Positions 1-6,259 of a stretch of DNA of 16,259 bases are shown here, in pieces. Made by a program: the position numbers and the translations under genes. The DNA is from Pseudomonadota bacterium (GTDB lineage Bacteria > Pseudomonadota > Gammaproteobacteria > Burkholderiales > Thiobacillaceae). Numbering within the stretch: the first letter of the stretch is position 1; each line of letters begins with the position of its first letter. Below the pieces are notes generated by a model. That model saw only the letters and a program-made list of their open reading frames with translations, was not told the origin of the DNA and made no database searches. The DNA lies in the NCBI GenBank assembly GCA_021791235.1, contig JAJYXA010000542.1, positions 1 to 16,259 on the forward strand, written 5' to 3'.

Positions 1-300
<300 letters not shown>

Positions 301-313
301 TCGCGCCGCGCCC

Positions 314-335
314 AAAAAAAACGCTTGCTGAGCGT
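314..335 (-). terminator. weak candidate intrinsic terminator
   Basis: Read on the minus strand there is a perfect 5-bp stem (ACGCT, loop CAGCA, AGCGT) followed at once by a run of T (bases 314-320). It lies just past the stop of the livM remnant. The stem is short, so termination would be weak. It may be carried by the IS110 end rather than belong to livM. Confidence 0.35.
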
Positions 336-344
336 GACGGTATC

Positions 345-788
345 TCATCGCGTCGCCTCCTTGGCCCGCAGGCGGGCGGTGTAGGCGCGCACTAAACCGG
401 CCAGCCCCTGTGGCATGAACAGCAACAGCACAATCAACGTCAGGTCATAGATCAGGCGCTGGTACTGCTGCAGGTCACGCAGTAGTTCTGGCAGGAGGAT
501 GAGCAAGACCGCGCCGACGCCGACTAACACGTTCATAATAAGCGCGTTGGCCCCCGTCCAGAAGCCGAGCGAATCGGGCGAGATATAGCCTTGGTAGTGG
601 GCGTAGAGATTGCCGGTTAGGCCGGCGATCAGCGCGCTCAGGATAAAGACGCCGACGCGAAAGCTCAGCGCGTTCAGGCCGCCGGCGGTCAGCGCATCGG
701 CGCACACGAATGCGGCCGGAAACGAGAAGCCGTAGTCGCGGCTTAGAATGGCTGAGGTATAGGCGCCCAGGCCGAATAGCGCGCCGTG
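345..788 (-). pseudogene. livM: LivM-type branched-chain amino acid permease, internally deleted remnant
   Basis: The 147 codons match the inner-membrane permease LivM of the Liv/HAAT ABC transporters. They start at the HGALFGLGAYTS block, include FRVGVFILSALIAGL, NLYAHYQGYISPDSLGF and LLILLPELLRDL, and end with a normal-looking FMPQGLAGL tail. A full protein has about 300-350 residues. The N-terminus is missing, because the match stops at about 788. About 120-150 residues of the centre are missing at a join near 699, between AAFVCA and DALTAGG. A short Gly-rich stretch is also missing near 512 (VGVG directly to AVLLILLP). The frame remains open through both joins. The stop forms ATGA (345-348), as livM often does with a downstream livG, but that neighbour is replaced by the IS110 end. 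The minus-strand frame stays open far beyond 788 only as a shadow of other genes. Confidence 0.8.
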
Positions 789-1394
789 CCGGAAGTGTTC
801 AACGTGAACGATTGGGTGCGTCAGACTGCCGCGGGGTGTGCCCAGGCCGGGTTCGACGTGCTGGCCCCTGATCCGTATTGGCGGCAGCAGCCGGGCGTGC
901 ATCTCCGCTACCGCGAGGGCGAGCGGACGATGGCATTGGACCACGCGCTGAATTTGGATGCAGCGAACGACGATGCTGGGCATTGCGCAACGCGGCTGCG
1001 GGCGCAGTTGGGCGCCGATGCGCGTGTCGGCGCCGTGGGTTTCTGTCTGGGCGGGCGGCTTGCGGTGCTGGCTGCACTGCGCGGCCAGGTGCAGGCGGCG
1101 GAAGCGTATTACCCGGTGCGGCTGGACGCGCAATTCCCCGAATTGCCGGCAGCACTTGTGCCGTTGCTGCTGTATTTCCGCGAGGACGATCCATGGATCC
1201 CCGCCGCCACTGTGGCGGGCGTCGTGCAGGCGCTGGCCGGGTGTGTCCATGCCGCAGTGGAGATCTACCCGGGCGGCCGGGCACGGCTTTGCCCGAGACG
1301 GCTCTACTCGCCCTTCCACGCGCCCGCCGCTGCCCTGGCGCGGAGGCGGGGGTTGGTATTCTTGCGGCTCAATTTGGCGACCGCACGCGGCTGA
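786..1394 (+). pseudogene. dienelactone hydrolase family protein, 5'-truncated and frameshifted
   Basis: This is an alpha/beta hydrolase of the dienelactone hydrolase family, which normally hydrolyses lactones in aromatic catabolism and has about 230-290 residues. Recognisable blocks are VNDWVRQTA, LAPDPYWRQQPG, the nucleophile elbow GFCLGG with its catalytic Cys, LLLYFREDDPWIP, and PFHAPAAALARRRGL. The N-terminal strand (the part before an IFGVN-like block) is missing at the 786-797 join with the livM remnant. The catalytic His motif GHGFARDG is not in the main frame. It reads in the next frame at 1279-1302, and the main frame resumes before 1311, so an inserted base near 1270-1279 is compensated by a loss near 1303-1311. 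As it stands the ORF encodes RARLCPRR there and has no catalytic His. The GTG at 786 is a nominal start. Very probably non-functional. Confidence 0.75.
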
Positions 1395-1402
1395 CTTGGC
1401 GG

Positions 1403-2191
1403 TCATCGGCTGGTCCGCGCCAACTCGGCCTCGATCGTCCGCGCGACCTCGACGAGGCGCGGGCCGATCACGTCCTGCAGGCGCTTGCGGGTCATCTGTC
1501 CAGCGAAACCGGCCAGCCCTAGCGCCAATTTCGTGCCGTCCGGGCAGCGCAACGGCACGCCGACGGCGTTGATGTCCGGCTGCCAGCGGCCAAGGATCGT
1601 GCAGAAGCCATGCCGGGCCACTTCGGCGAACGCCGAATCCACAGCGTCGCGCAAAGAGGGCCAACGCACACCGTAGAGATGGCCTAAATGCTCCAGCAGC
1701 TTGTCGCGCTCATCTTCCGGCAGCACGGTCAGCAGGGCGCGGCCGAACGCGGTTTCGGCCAGCCGGGCGTGCGTGCCGACCTCCAGCCGCAACGATACCA
1801 GGCTGGTAGCGCTGTGGCAGGTCTCGATGTGTACAATCTTGGTCCCGTCGCGGGCGCCCAGCGCGACCAGCGCATTGGCTTGGTTCGCCAACGCCTGCAT
1901 GTGAGGCCGCGCCACCCGGCGCACGTCGCCGTCCGCGAGCACGGCGAAGCCGAGCGCGAGCGTCCCAACGCCCAGCCGGTACTGCCGCAGCCGGCTGGAG
2001 TAAGCGAGGTAGCCCAACTGCGCCAAAACCCGCGCAATGCGGGACACGGTGGGGCGGGGCAATCCGGACCGCGCCGCCAGTTCGGCATTGCCGAGCCACA
2101 AATCCCCGTCCCGGTAGGCGTCCAGCACCGCAATCCCGCGACTGAGGGCAGCGACTAGGTTGCGGTCGCGGCCGGCAGGGATTTCCGTCAC
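1403..2191 (-). CDS. IclR-family transcriptional regulator (downstream of the pair)
   Basis: The product is a 262-residue DNA-binding regulator. The N-terminal winged helix-turn-helix (roughly residues 15-75) contains the recognition block LAARSGLPRPTVSRI followed by LAQLGYL. The C-terminal effector-binding domain includes the typical ETAFGRALL and LEVGTHARL blocks and a GFAGQMT-like end. I place the start at the GTG at 2191, which overlaps the stop of the upstream IclR gene as GTGA. This leaves the usual short tail before DRNLVAALSRG. The TTG at 2212 is the alternative. The overlap implies translational coupling with the upstream gene and a common promoter. IclR proteins of this type often control catabolic genes nearby, so the atu-like cluster is the natural candidate target, but that is inference. 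The gene ends 8 bases beyond the degraded hydrolase remnant, which converges on it. Confidence 0.88.
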   Translation of the reverse strand: MTEIPAGRDRNLVAALSRGIAVLDAYRDGDLWLGNAELAARSGLPRPTVSRIARVLAQLGYLAYSSRLRQYRLGVGTLALGFAVLADGDVRRVARPHMQALANQANALVALGARDGTKIVHIETCHSATSLVSLRLEVGTHARLAETAFGRALLTVLPEDERDKLLEHLGHLYGVRWPSLRDAVDSAFAEVARHGFCTILGRWQPDINAVGVPLRCPDGTKLALGLAGFAGQMTRKRLQDVIGPRLVEVARTIEAELARTSR

Positions 2192-2976
2192 GACACACCC
2201 ATGCCCAACCAATCCGCATCGACCGCACCCACCGCGTTACGAATCTCCGCAACTGCGGCCAGCAGATCCGGCCCGCATTCGTCGCGGAAGCGTCGCTCTT
2301 TCAAGCCAAGTTGGGCAGCCGCACAATTCAGCGCCAGAACCGTACCGTCGGCAAACACCAAAGGCGCGGCCGATGCAAAGATGCCGCGCCGCCAGCCGCT
2401 ATTGGACGAGCACACGCCATGCTCATCCAGCTCTGCAAAAGCCCGGCCGAGAGTGACAGGATCAGGCGCCGCCTGGTTTCCCGCCTGGCGTAGCCAGTTC
2501 AGCATTACGTCCCGGCGCTCTGGCGGCAACGCCCAAAGATAGGCGTTGCCCAGTGCGGTTTGCGCCATAGGCAGGACGGAACCGACGGACAGCAGCGGCG
2601 TGCCGGCCGCCGGATCGACGCAATAATCCAGGCAGATCATGCTGAGTTGGTGCGGGGCGCCCAGCGCCACGGCGGCGCGATGCACCTTGGCGATACGCTG
2701 CAACGCGGGCCGGGCAATTTCCCGCAACGGCAATCCCTCGAGCACGCGCCGGCCGATAGTCAATGCCCATGGCCGCAATTGATACCGGCCGTCCTCCGGT
2801 CGCCGTTCCAGGCAGCCGACGTGGGCCAAGGTGGCCATTAGCCGGCGTGCGGTCGGCTTGGCTAGGCTGGCACGCTTGGCGATCTCGATGACCGACAACG
2901 CGCTATCGCCTTCGCGGAAGCAGCGCAGGATGTCCAATCCTCGTCGTAACGAAACGATCTGAGATTCTGCTTTCAT
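2188..2976 (-). CDS. IclR-family transcriptional regulator (upstream of the pair)
   Basis: This is a second IclR-family protein, also 262 residues. The wHTH domain covers about residues 5-70 (SLRRGLDILRCF, then IEIAKRASLAKPTARRLM and LAHVGCLERR). The effector domain has the family pattern LPMAQTALGNAYLWALP, where other members have ETA.GRA, and ASAAPLVFADG near the end. The ATG at 2976 gives a normal N-terminus, but no strong Shine-Dalgarno sequence precedes it. The two tandem regulators are clearly diverged in sequence, not a recent duplication, and may regulate different promoters or act together. Upstream are a candidate promoter (3187-3215) and an inverted repeat (3041-3059) that could be an autoregulatory site. 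An IS630 remnant now separates this pair from the catabolic cluster. Confidence 0.9.
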   Translation of the reverse strand: MKAESQIVSLRRGLDILRCFREGDSALSVIEIAKRASLAKPTARRLMATLAHVGCLERRPEDGRYQLRPWALTIGRRVLEGLPLREIARPALQRIAKVHRAAVALGAPHQLSMICLDYCVDPAAGTPLLSVGSVLPMAQTALGNAYLWALPPERRDVMLNWLRQAGNQAAPDPVTLGRAFAELDEHGVCSSNSGWRRGIFASAAPLVFADGTVLALNCAAAQLGLKERRFRDECGPDLLAAVAEIRNAVGAVDADWLGMGVS

Positions 2977-3040
2977 GGCGGGAAAGCCAGCAGTATTGGC
3001 GGTGGCATGCGCCTGACTAGTGCCTCACATGGTTGATATT

Positions 3041-3059
3041 GCGGATATTCATATTCCGC
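3041..3059. promoter_or_regulatory. inverted repeat, possible IclR operator
   Basis: GCGGATATTCATATTCCGC has perfect 5-bp arms (GCGGA / TCCGC) around a 9-base AT-rich centre, giving a length typical of IclR-family operators. It lies 65-83 bases upstream of the IclR start at 2976, inside the expected leader. The arms contain the same GCGGA/TCCGC words as the dyad at 5361-5373 in front of the catabolic genes. Binding by either IclR protein is inference. Confidence 0.4.
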
Positions 3060-3186
3060 ACCGTCCTCCTCCTCCTCGTAGAGCCACAAACGAGCCAGAA
3101 ACATCATCGCAAAATCTCTGACGAGAGCCGCCAAGGGCCCGAGGCGAATTAAACAAAACAGTCGAGGGACGCACTGGACCTCCCGC

Positions 3187-3215
3187 GTTATAATGTGCGA
3201 AGACGCACCATCCAA
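3187..3215 (-). promoter_or_regulatory. candidate sigma-70 promoter for the iclR pair
   Basis: On the minus strand TTGGAT (3210-3215) and TATAAC (3187-3192) are separated by exactly 17 bases, matching the -35/-10 layout for leftward transcription into the IclR gene that starts at 2976. The spacer holds a small hairpin-forming dyad, GTGCG-AAGA-CGCAC (3195-3208). A plus-strand TATAAT overlaps at 3189-3194 but has no good -35 partner. The implied 5' leader is about 200 bases. Confidence 0.4.
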
Positions 3216-3224
3216 GACTTCGCA
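3196..3224. repeat. 7-bp inverted repeat over the iclR promoter candidate
   Basis: TGCGAAG (3196-3202) and CTTCGCA (3218-3224) are perfect inverted arms 15 bases apart. They straddle the -35 element of the candidate leftward promoter. The geometry is compatible with a dimeric repressor site, but a chance dyad cannot be excluded. Confidence 0.3.
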
Positions 3225-3248
3225 GTAGGCAGTGAGGAAGTCGTGGAT

Positions 3249-3266
3249 GGCGGGTCTTTGCCCGCC
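3249..3266. repeat. GC-rich perfect hairpin
   Basis: GGCGGG, loop TCTTTG, CCCGCC form a perfect 6-bp G+C stem. No T-run follows on either strand, so it is not a standard intrinsic terminator. It lies between the iclR promoter region and the IS630 remnant. Its function is unknown. Confidence 0.35.
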
Positions 3267-3398
3267 GTGGCGTGTTTCGAATGGCTGTCGTGCAAAATGG
3301 AGCACTTATTTCGCCTCACACCCTAAGAAGATTCCGTCGAGTTGACCAACGGTCTGGTTTTGGGATTCGCTATCCGCACCGATTCGGGTGGCTACAGC

Positions 3399-4455
3399 AT
3401 GGGTGGCAAGTCTCCGGTTACGGCGAGCGACGGGCAGCGTATTGCCCTAGTGGTTCTTGCGGGATGGGTGATCGCGGGGAGGCGGGTCGGGCGTGCGCGG
3501 TTCTGCTGACGCTGGCGGGCTGGACCAGTCCGCGGATTGCCGAGGCATTTGGCGTGCGGGAGGACACAGTTCGGCTGTGGCGCAGCGATTTTGGCAGGGG
3601 CGGCGTCGATTCGTTGCAGGCGAGCATCGCACCCGGGCCGCCGCCGGTGAAGAGTACGACGGCGCTGCGCGTGGTCACGCCCTTGCTCGAAGAGCCCGTG
3701 GCCGATAGGCGCGACTGGACGATTGCCCGGCTGCGCGCCGAAATCGAGGCGCGCGAGGGTGTCCGCATCAGCCGGTCGCAACTATCCAACGCGTTGCGAA
3801 AAAAAAGTTCCGTTGGCGGCGCCCCCGGCACACGCTGAAGGGGCGGCAGACGGCCAGTGAAGACGATCGGATCGGCTTGCGCCTGCACCTGCACCTGCGT
3901 CAGTCTTAAGCTGGCGACATCGTTCTTCTCTACCACGACGAGGGCGAGGCGTTGACACATCCTTATCTCGCCAGAGCGTGAGCCAAGTCCGGCGCGGACC
4001 TGCGCGTGCCGGCGCCGGGAAAAGCCAAGAAGATAGCAATGCTGGGTTCGCTCGATCACGTCACGCGCGAACTCGTCGTCCACACCAGCCCGACCAAGCG
4101 CAGCAGCGATTTCGTGGCGCACCTCCAGCAACTCGACCAACTCCATGGCCCCAAGGCCGGGCACCCGGCCAAGTAGGTCGTGCTGGTCGAGGACAATGGA
4201 TCGATCCACGCGAGCAATCTCTCGCGCGCAGCCCTTGCCGCCCGCGCACACTGGCTCACAGTCGAGTGGTTGCCCAAATACGCACCCGAACTCAATGACA
4301 TCAAGGTCGTCTGGCACGACCTCAAGGCGCATCACCTCGCCCATCAGACCTTCACCGACACCGCCGCACTCGACCAAGCCATCCACACAGCCGTGAAAGA
4401 CCTCAACCGTGAGCGCATGGTCGTCCCGTTGGCCAAGTTGGGAATCTCCGCTTAG
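3399..4455 (+). pseudogene. IS630-family transposase, multiply disrupted
   Basis: The pieces read as an IS630/Tc1-like DDE transposase of about 350 residues. The likely start is the ATG at 3399 (MGGKSPVTASDGQ). The frame must change near 3459-3467 to reach the helix-turn-helix region LAGWTSPRIAEAFGV and TVRLWRSDF. A second change is needed at an A8 run (3789-3796) to continue as KFRWRRPRHTLKG. After that, one frame runs to TAG at 4453-4455 but is interrupted by TAA (3907), TGA (3979) and TAG (4174). The first catalytic Asp (YHDEGEA) and the second (VLVEDNGSIH) are present. The third position, normally Glu in the motif NPIE, is Lys here (ELNDIKVVW). The element is dead. It may separate what was once a contiguous regulator and catabolic locus. 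Confidence 0.85.
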
Positions 4456-4495
4456 CACGGCGGATACGGCCTGCGTAGCCGGATAATAGCGCCGT

Positions 4496-5281
4496 TCATC
4501 TGCCCTGCCAGACGGGTGGGCGCTTCTCAGCAAAGGCGCGCGGACCCTCTTTGGCGTCGTTGCTGGCGTAGACGGGTTCATACAATTTTTTAGCCGATTT
4601 GAATCCAGCATCACAACCTAGCGACATCGCGTCCAGCAGGCTACGCTTGCCCGCCTGCACCGACAGCGGCGCGTTATCCCTGATGCGCTCGGCGATGCTG
4701 CGGGCGCGGGCGCGAACGGCGTCGGGCGTCGGTTCGACGCGGTTGATGAAGCCCAGCGCGTGCAGGCGCTCGACCGGGCTCATCTCCCCGGTCAGGATCA
4801 TCTCCATCAAGACCGCCTGCGGCAGCATCCAAACTAGCGGCACCGCCCAGGGCGAGCCGCGGCCGATCTTCACCTCGGTGATCCCGCCACGCGTGCCGGC
4901 CAGCGCCACGCGGAGGTCGGCGTTCAGCGCCAGCACCATGCCGCCCGCCGCGAAATGCCCGGTCATCGCAGCGATGATCGGCTTGGCTACACTGCGCATG
5001 CGTTCATAGAATGGGTCTTTGTAGAGCGACAGGATGTCGCCGCGGCCTGCTGCGGCGACATCGGCGGCTTCCTTCAAATCCATGCCGGCGCAAAACGTGC
5101 CGCAATCGGCCGAGGTCAGGATGATGACGCGGACGGCCTCGTCGGCATCCATCTCGCTCCAAAGCGCGAACAGCCGGTTGCCGGCCGCGATTGACAACGC
5201 GTTGCGCTGCTCCGGCCGGTTCAGCGTGATCGTCGCGATGCCGTCCGCGATGTTGAGCAGGACGGAGTCGGATGCAGTCAT
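4496..5281 (-). CDS. enoyl-CoA hydratase/isomerase (crotonase) family protein
   Basis: The 261-residue protein has a normal crotonase length. The oxyanion-hole segments are FCAGMDLKEA (about 63-72) and GHFAAGGMVLAL (108-119). The two acidic positions used by true hydratases are both filled: Glu136 (ITEVKIG) and Glu160 (LMEMILTGE), so hydration of a 2-enoyl-CoA is plausible. The ATG at 5281 is preceded by AGGAGA at good spacing. The gene is divergent from the dienoyl-CoA reductase-like SDR, with about 167 bases between the two starts. By context it could be the hydratase acting after the carboxylase, the role of AtuE (isohexenylglutaconyl-CoA hydratase) or LiuC (methylglutaconyl-CoA hydratase). 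Sequence alone does not fix the substrate. It converges on the IS630 remnant, with only an imperfect hairpin (about 4464-4484) between them. Confidence 0.9.
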   Translation of the reverse strand: MTASDSVLLNIADGIATITLNRPEQRNALSIAAGNRLFALWSEMDADEAVRVIILTSADCGTFCAGMDLKEAADVAAAGRGDILSLYKDPFYERMRSVAKPIIAAMTGHFAAGGMVLALNADLRVALAGTRGGITEVKIGRGSPWAVPLVWMLPQAVLMEMILTGEMSPVERLHALGFINRVEPTPDAVRARARSIAERIRDNAPLSVQAGKRSLLDAMSLGCDAGFKSAKKLYEPVYASNDAKEGPRAFAEKRPPVWQGR

Positions 5282-5360
5282 GGTGTTCGCTCTCCTGGTT
5301 CACCCGAGGCCGGGCGTTTGGTGAAGCTGGCATGACGACACTCGATCGTGCAATACAAAT

Positions 5361-5396
5361 TCCGCATCGCGGACCATTTTTCCAGTCTCTTGACAG
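5361..5396 (+). promoter_or_regulatory. dyad plus TTGACA: candidate operator/promoter of the first catabolic unit
   Basis: TCCGC-ATC-GCGGA (5361-5373) is a perfect 5-bp inverted repeat. Fourteen bases after the GCGGAC word comes CTTGACAG (5389-5396), holding a consensus -35 TTGACA (5390-5395). No strong -10 follows; the 17-base position reads AAAGGT, so activation may be needed. The same arrangement recurs at 11540-11576. The site lies in the divergent hydratase/SDR region and could control both directions. I infer an IclR site, but nothing here proves it. Confidence 0.5.
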
Positions 5397-5448
5397 GCTG
5401 CACCGGATGCAGAAAGGTCCGGATGAAAGCGGGAGGATAAGACAGGAC

Positions 5449-6243
5449 ATGGTCAAGTTCGGCTCGATCTCTGGCAAGACAGTGCTCATCACTGGGGGCG
5501 GAACCGGGCTGGGCCGCGGCTTTGCGCTGCGCTTCGCGGCCGAGGGTGCGCATGTCGCCCTTGTCGCGCGTCGCGCTGACCGGTTGGAATCAGTGGCCGG
5601 CGAAGTGCGGGCGGCGGGCGGCGCGGCGTCCGTCCACCCGGTCGACATCCGCCAGGCCAACCTGGTCAACGACGCGGTCGCGCAGATCGTAGACAGCACC
5701 GGGCGGCTAGACATCCTGATCAACAACGCCGCCGGGAACTTCATATCCCGGGCCGAAAACATGTCGCCCAACGGATGGAAGGCGGTGACCGGTATCGTGC
5801 TGGATGGCGCGTTCCACTGCGCCTCCGCGGCCGGGCGGGCGATGATGCAGGGCGGCGAGGGTGGGAAGATCCTCAGCGTGGTAGCCAGCTACGCCTGGGT
5901 CGGCGGACCCGGCACCGTGCATTCGGCGTCGGCTAAGGCGGGGGTGATCGCGATGACCAAGACGCTTGCGGTCGAGTGGGCCTGTTACCGCATCCAGGTC
6001 AACGCCCTCTGCCCCGGCTTCGTGGACACCGAACAGTCGCGGGAGGTATTGTGGCCGACCCCGGAAGGGCGGGAGCGCCTGCTGGCCCGCATTCCGGCTG
6101 GGCGTTTCGGCACCATCGACGAGACGGTGGAAGCCGGGTTGTACCTGTGCTCGCCGGTGGCCGACTACATCACCGGCGAGGTGCTGACCATCGACGGCGG
6201 TGAGTGGCTGAACAAGGGCGCCTTCGTGCTGCCGAACGTATGA
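5449..6243 (+). CDS. 2,4-dienoyl-CoA reductase-like SDR
   Basis: The 264-residue Rossmann-fold short-chain dehydrogenase has TGGGTGLG (15-22) for NADP(H) and NNAAGNF (92-98). The usual YxxxK is replaced by SASAK (Ser159, Lys163), with a tyrosine 11 residues before that Ser (Tyr148). This pattern, together with the IPAGRFGT and DGGEWLNKGAF tail, is that of mitochondrial DECR1-type and bacterial FadH-type SDR reductases, which reduce conjugated 2,4-dienoyl-CoA to 3-enoyl-CoA. I chose the ATG at 5449 because the fold starts right after it and GGAGG lies 12 bases upstream. The open frame back to 5272 is not needed. It heads the rightward gene set, 16 bases before atuA, a position held by another SDR (AtuB-type) in known atu loci. 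A role in saturating an extra double bond of a terpenoid acyl-CoA is inference. Confidence 0.87.
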   Translation: MVKFGSISGKTVLITGGGTGLGRGFALRFAAEGAHVALVARRADRLESVAGEVRAAGGAASVHPVDIRQANLVNDAVAQIVDSTGRLDILINNAAGNFISRAENMSPNGWKAVTGIVLDGAFHCASAAGRAMMQGGEGGKILSVVASYAWVGGPGTVHSASAKAGVIAMTKTLAVEWACYRIQVNALCPGFVDTEQSREVLWPTPEGRERLLARIPAGRFGTIDETVEAGLYLCSPVADYITGEVLTIDGGEWLNKGAFVLPNV

Positions 6244-6259
6244 GCAAAGGAGCCGACCA

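Larger units (their letters stand above)
2977..3398. other. regulatory/intergenic stretch without a convincing gene
   Basis: These 422 bases separate the IclR pair from the IS630 remnant. I see no ORF with recognisable protein content. The plus strand has a 43-codon GTG ORF at 3195-3326 and the minus strand a longer open stretch that overlaps the IclR start; neither matches a family I know. The stretch does contain several dyads and a minus-strand promoter candidate, listed separately. A CTC/GAG-rich run lies at about 3063-3078. The left boundary of the IS630 element should lie in the last 50-100 bases, but I could not find a clear terminal repeat. Confidence 0.6.

Noticed and set aside
789..1664. 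Long minus-strand open frame continuing from the livM remnant
   Set aside because: It runs antisense to the hydrolase remnant and overlaps the 3' part of an IclR gene. Its composition is Arg/Gln/Pro-rich with no family match, as expected of a high-GC shadow frame.
2973..3305. Minus-strand 110-codon ORF upstream of the iclR pair
   Set aside because: It overlaps the IclR start and the candidate promoter and dyads, shows no family features, and contains a low-complexity Glu run from the CTC repeat.
3195..3326. Small plus-strand GTG ORF (43 codons) just after a TATAAT
   Set aside because: The translation looks protein-like (RRRTIQDFAVGSEEV) but matches nothing I recognise. It has no ribosome binding site, and it overlaps the regulatory dyads. 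It could be a remnant of a gene cut by IS630.
4464..4484. Hairpin between the IS630 remnant and the hydratase gene as a terminator
   Set aside because: The arms ATACGGC and GCCGGAT pair at 6 of 7 positions, but no T-run follows on either strand.
3368..4490. Possible IS630 terminal inverted repeats
   Set aside because: Only a short GCTAT..CCG similarity is visible between the region before 3399 and the complement of 4456-4490. This is too weak to set element ends.
5272..5448. N-terminal extension of the DECR-like SDR back to 5272
   Set aside because: The extra residues are not SDR-like and overlap the hydratase start and the operator/-35 module. The ATG at 5449 fits the fold start.
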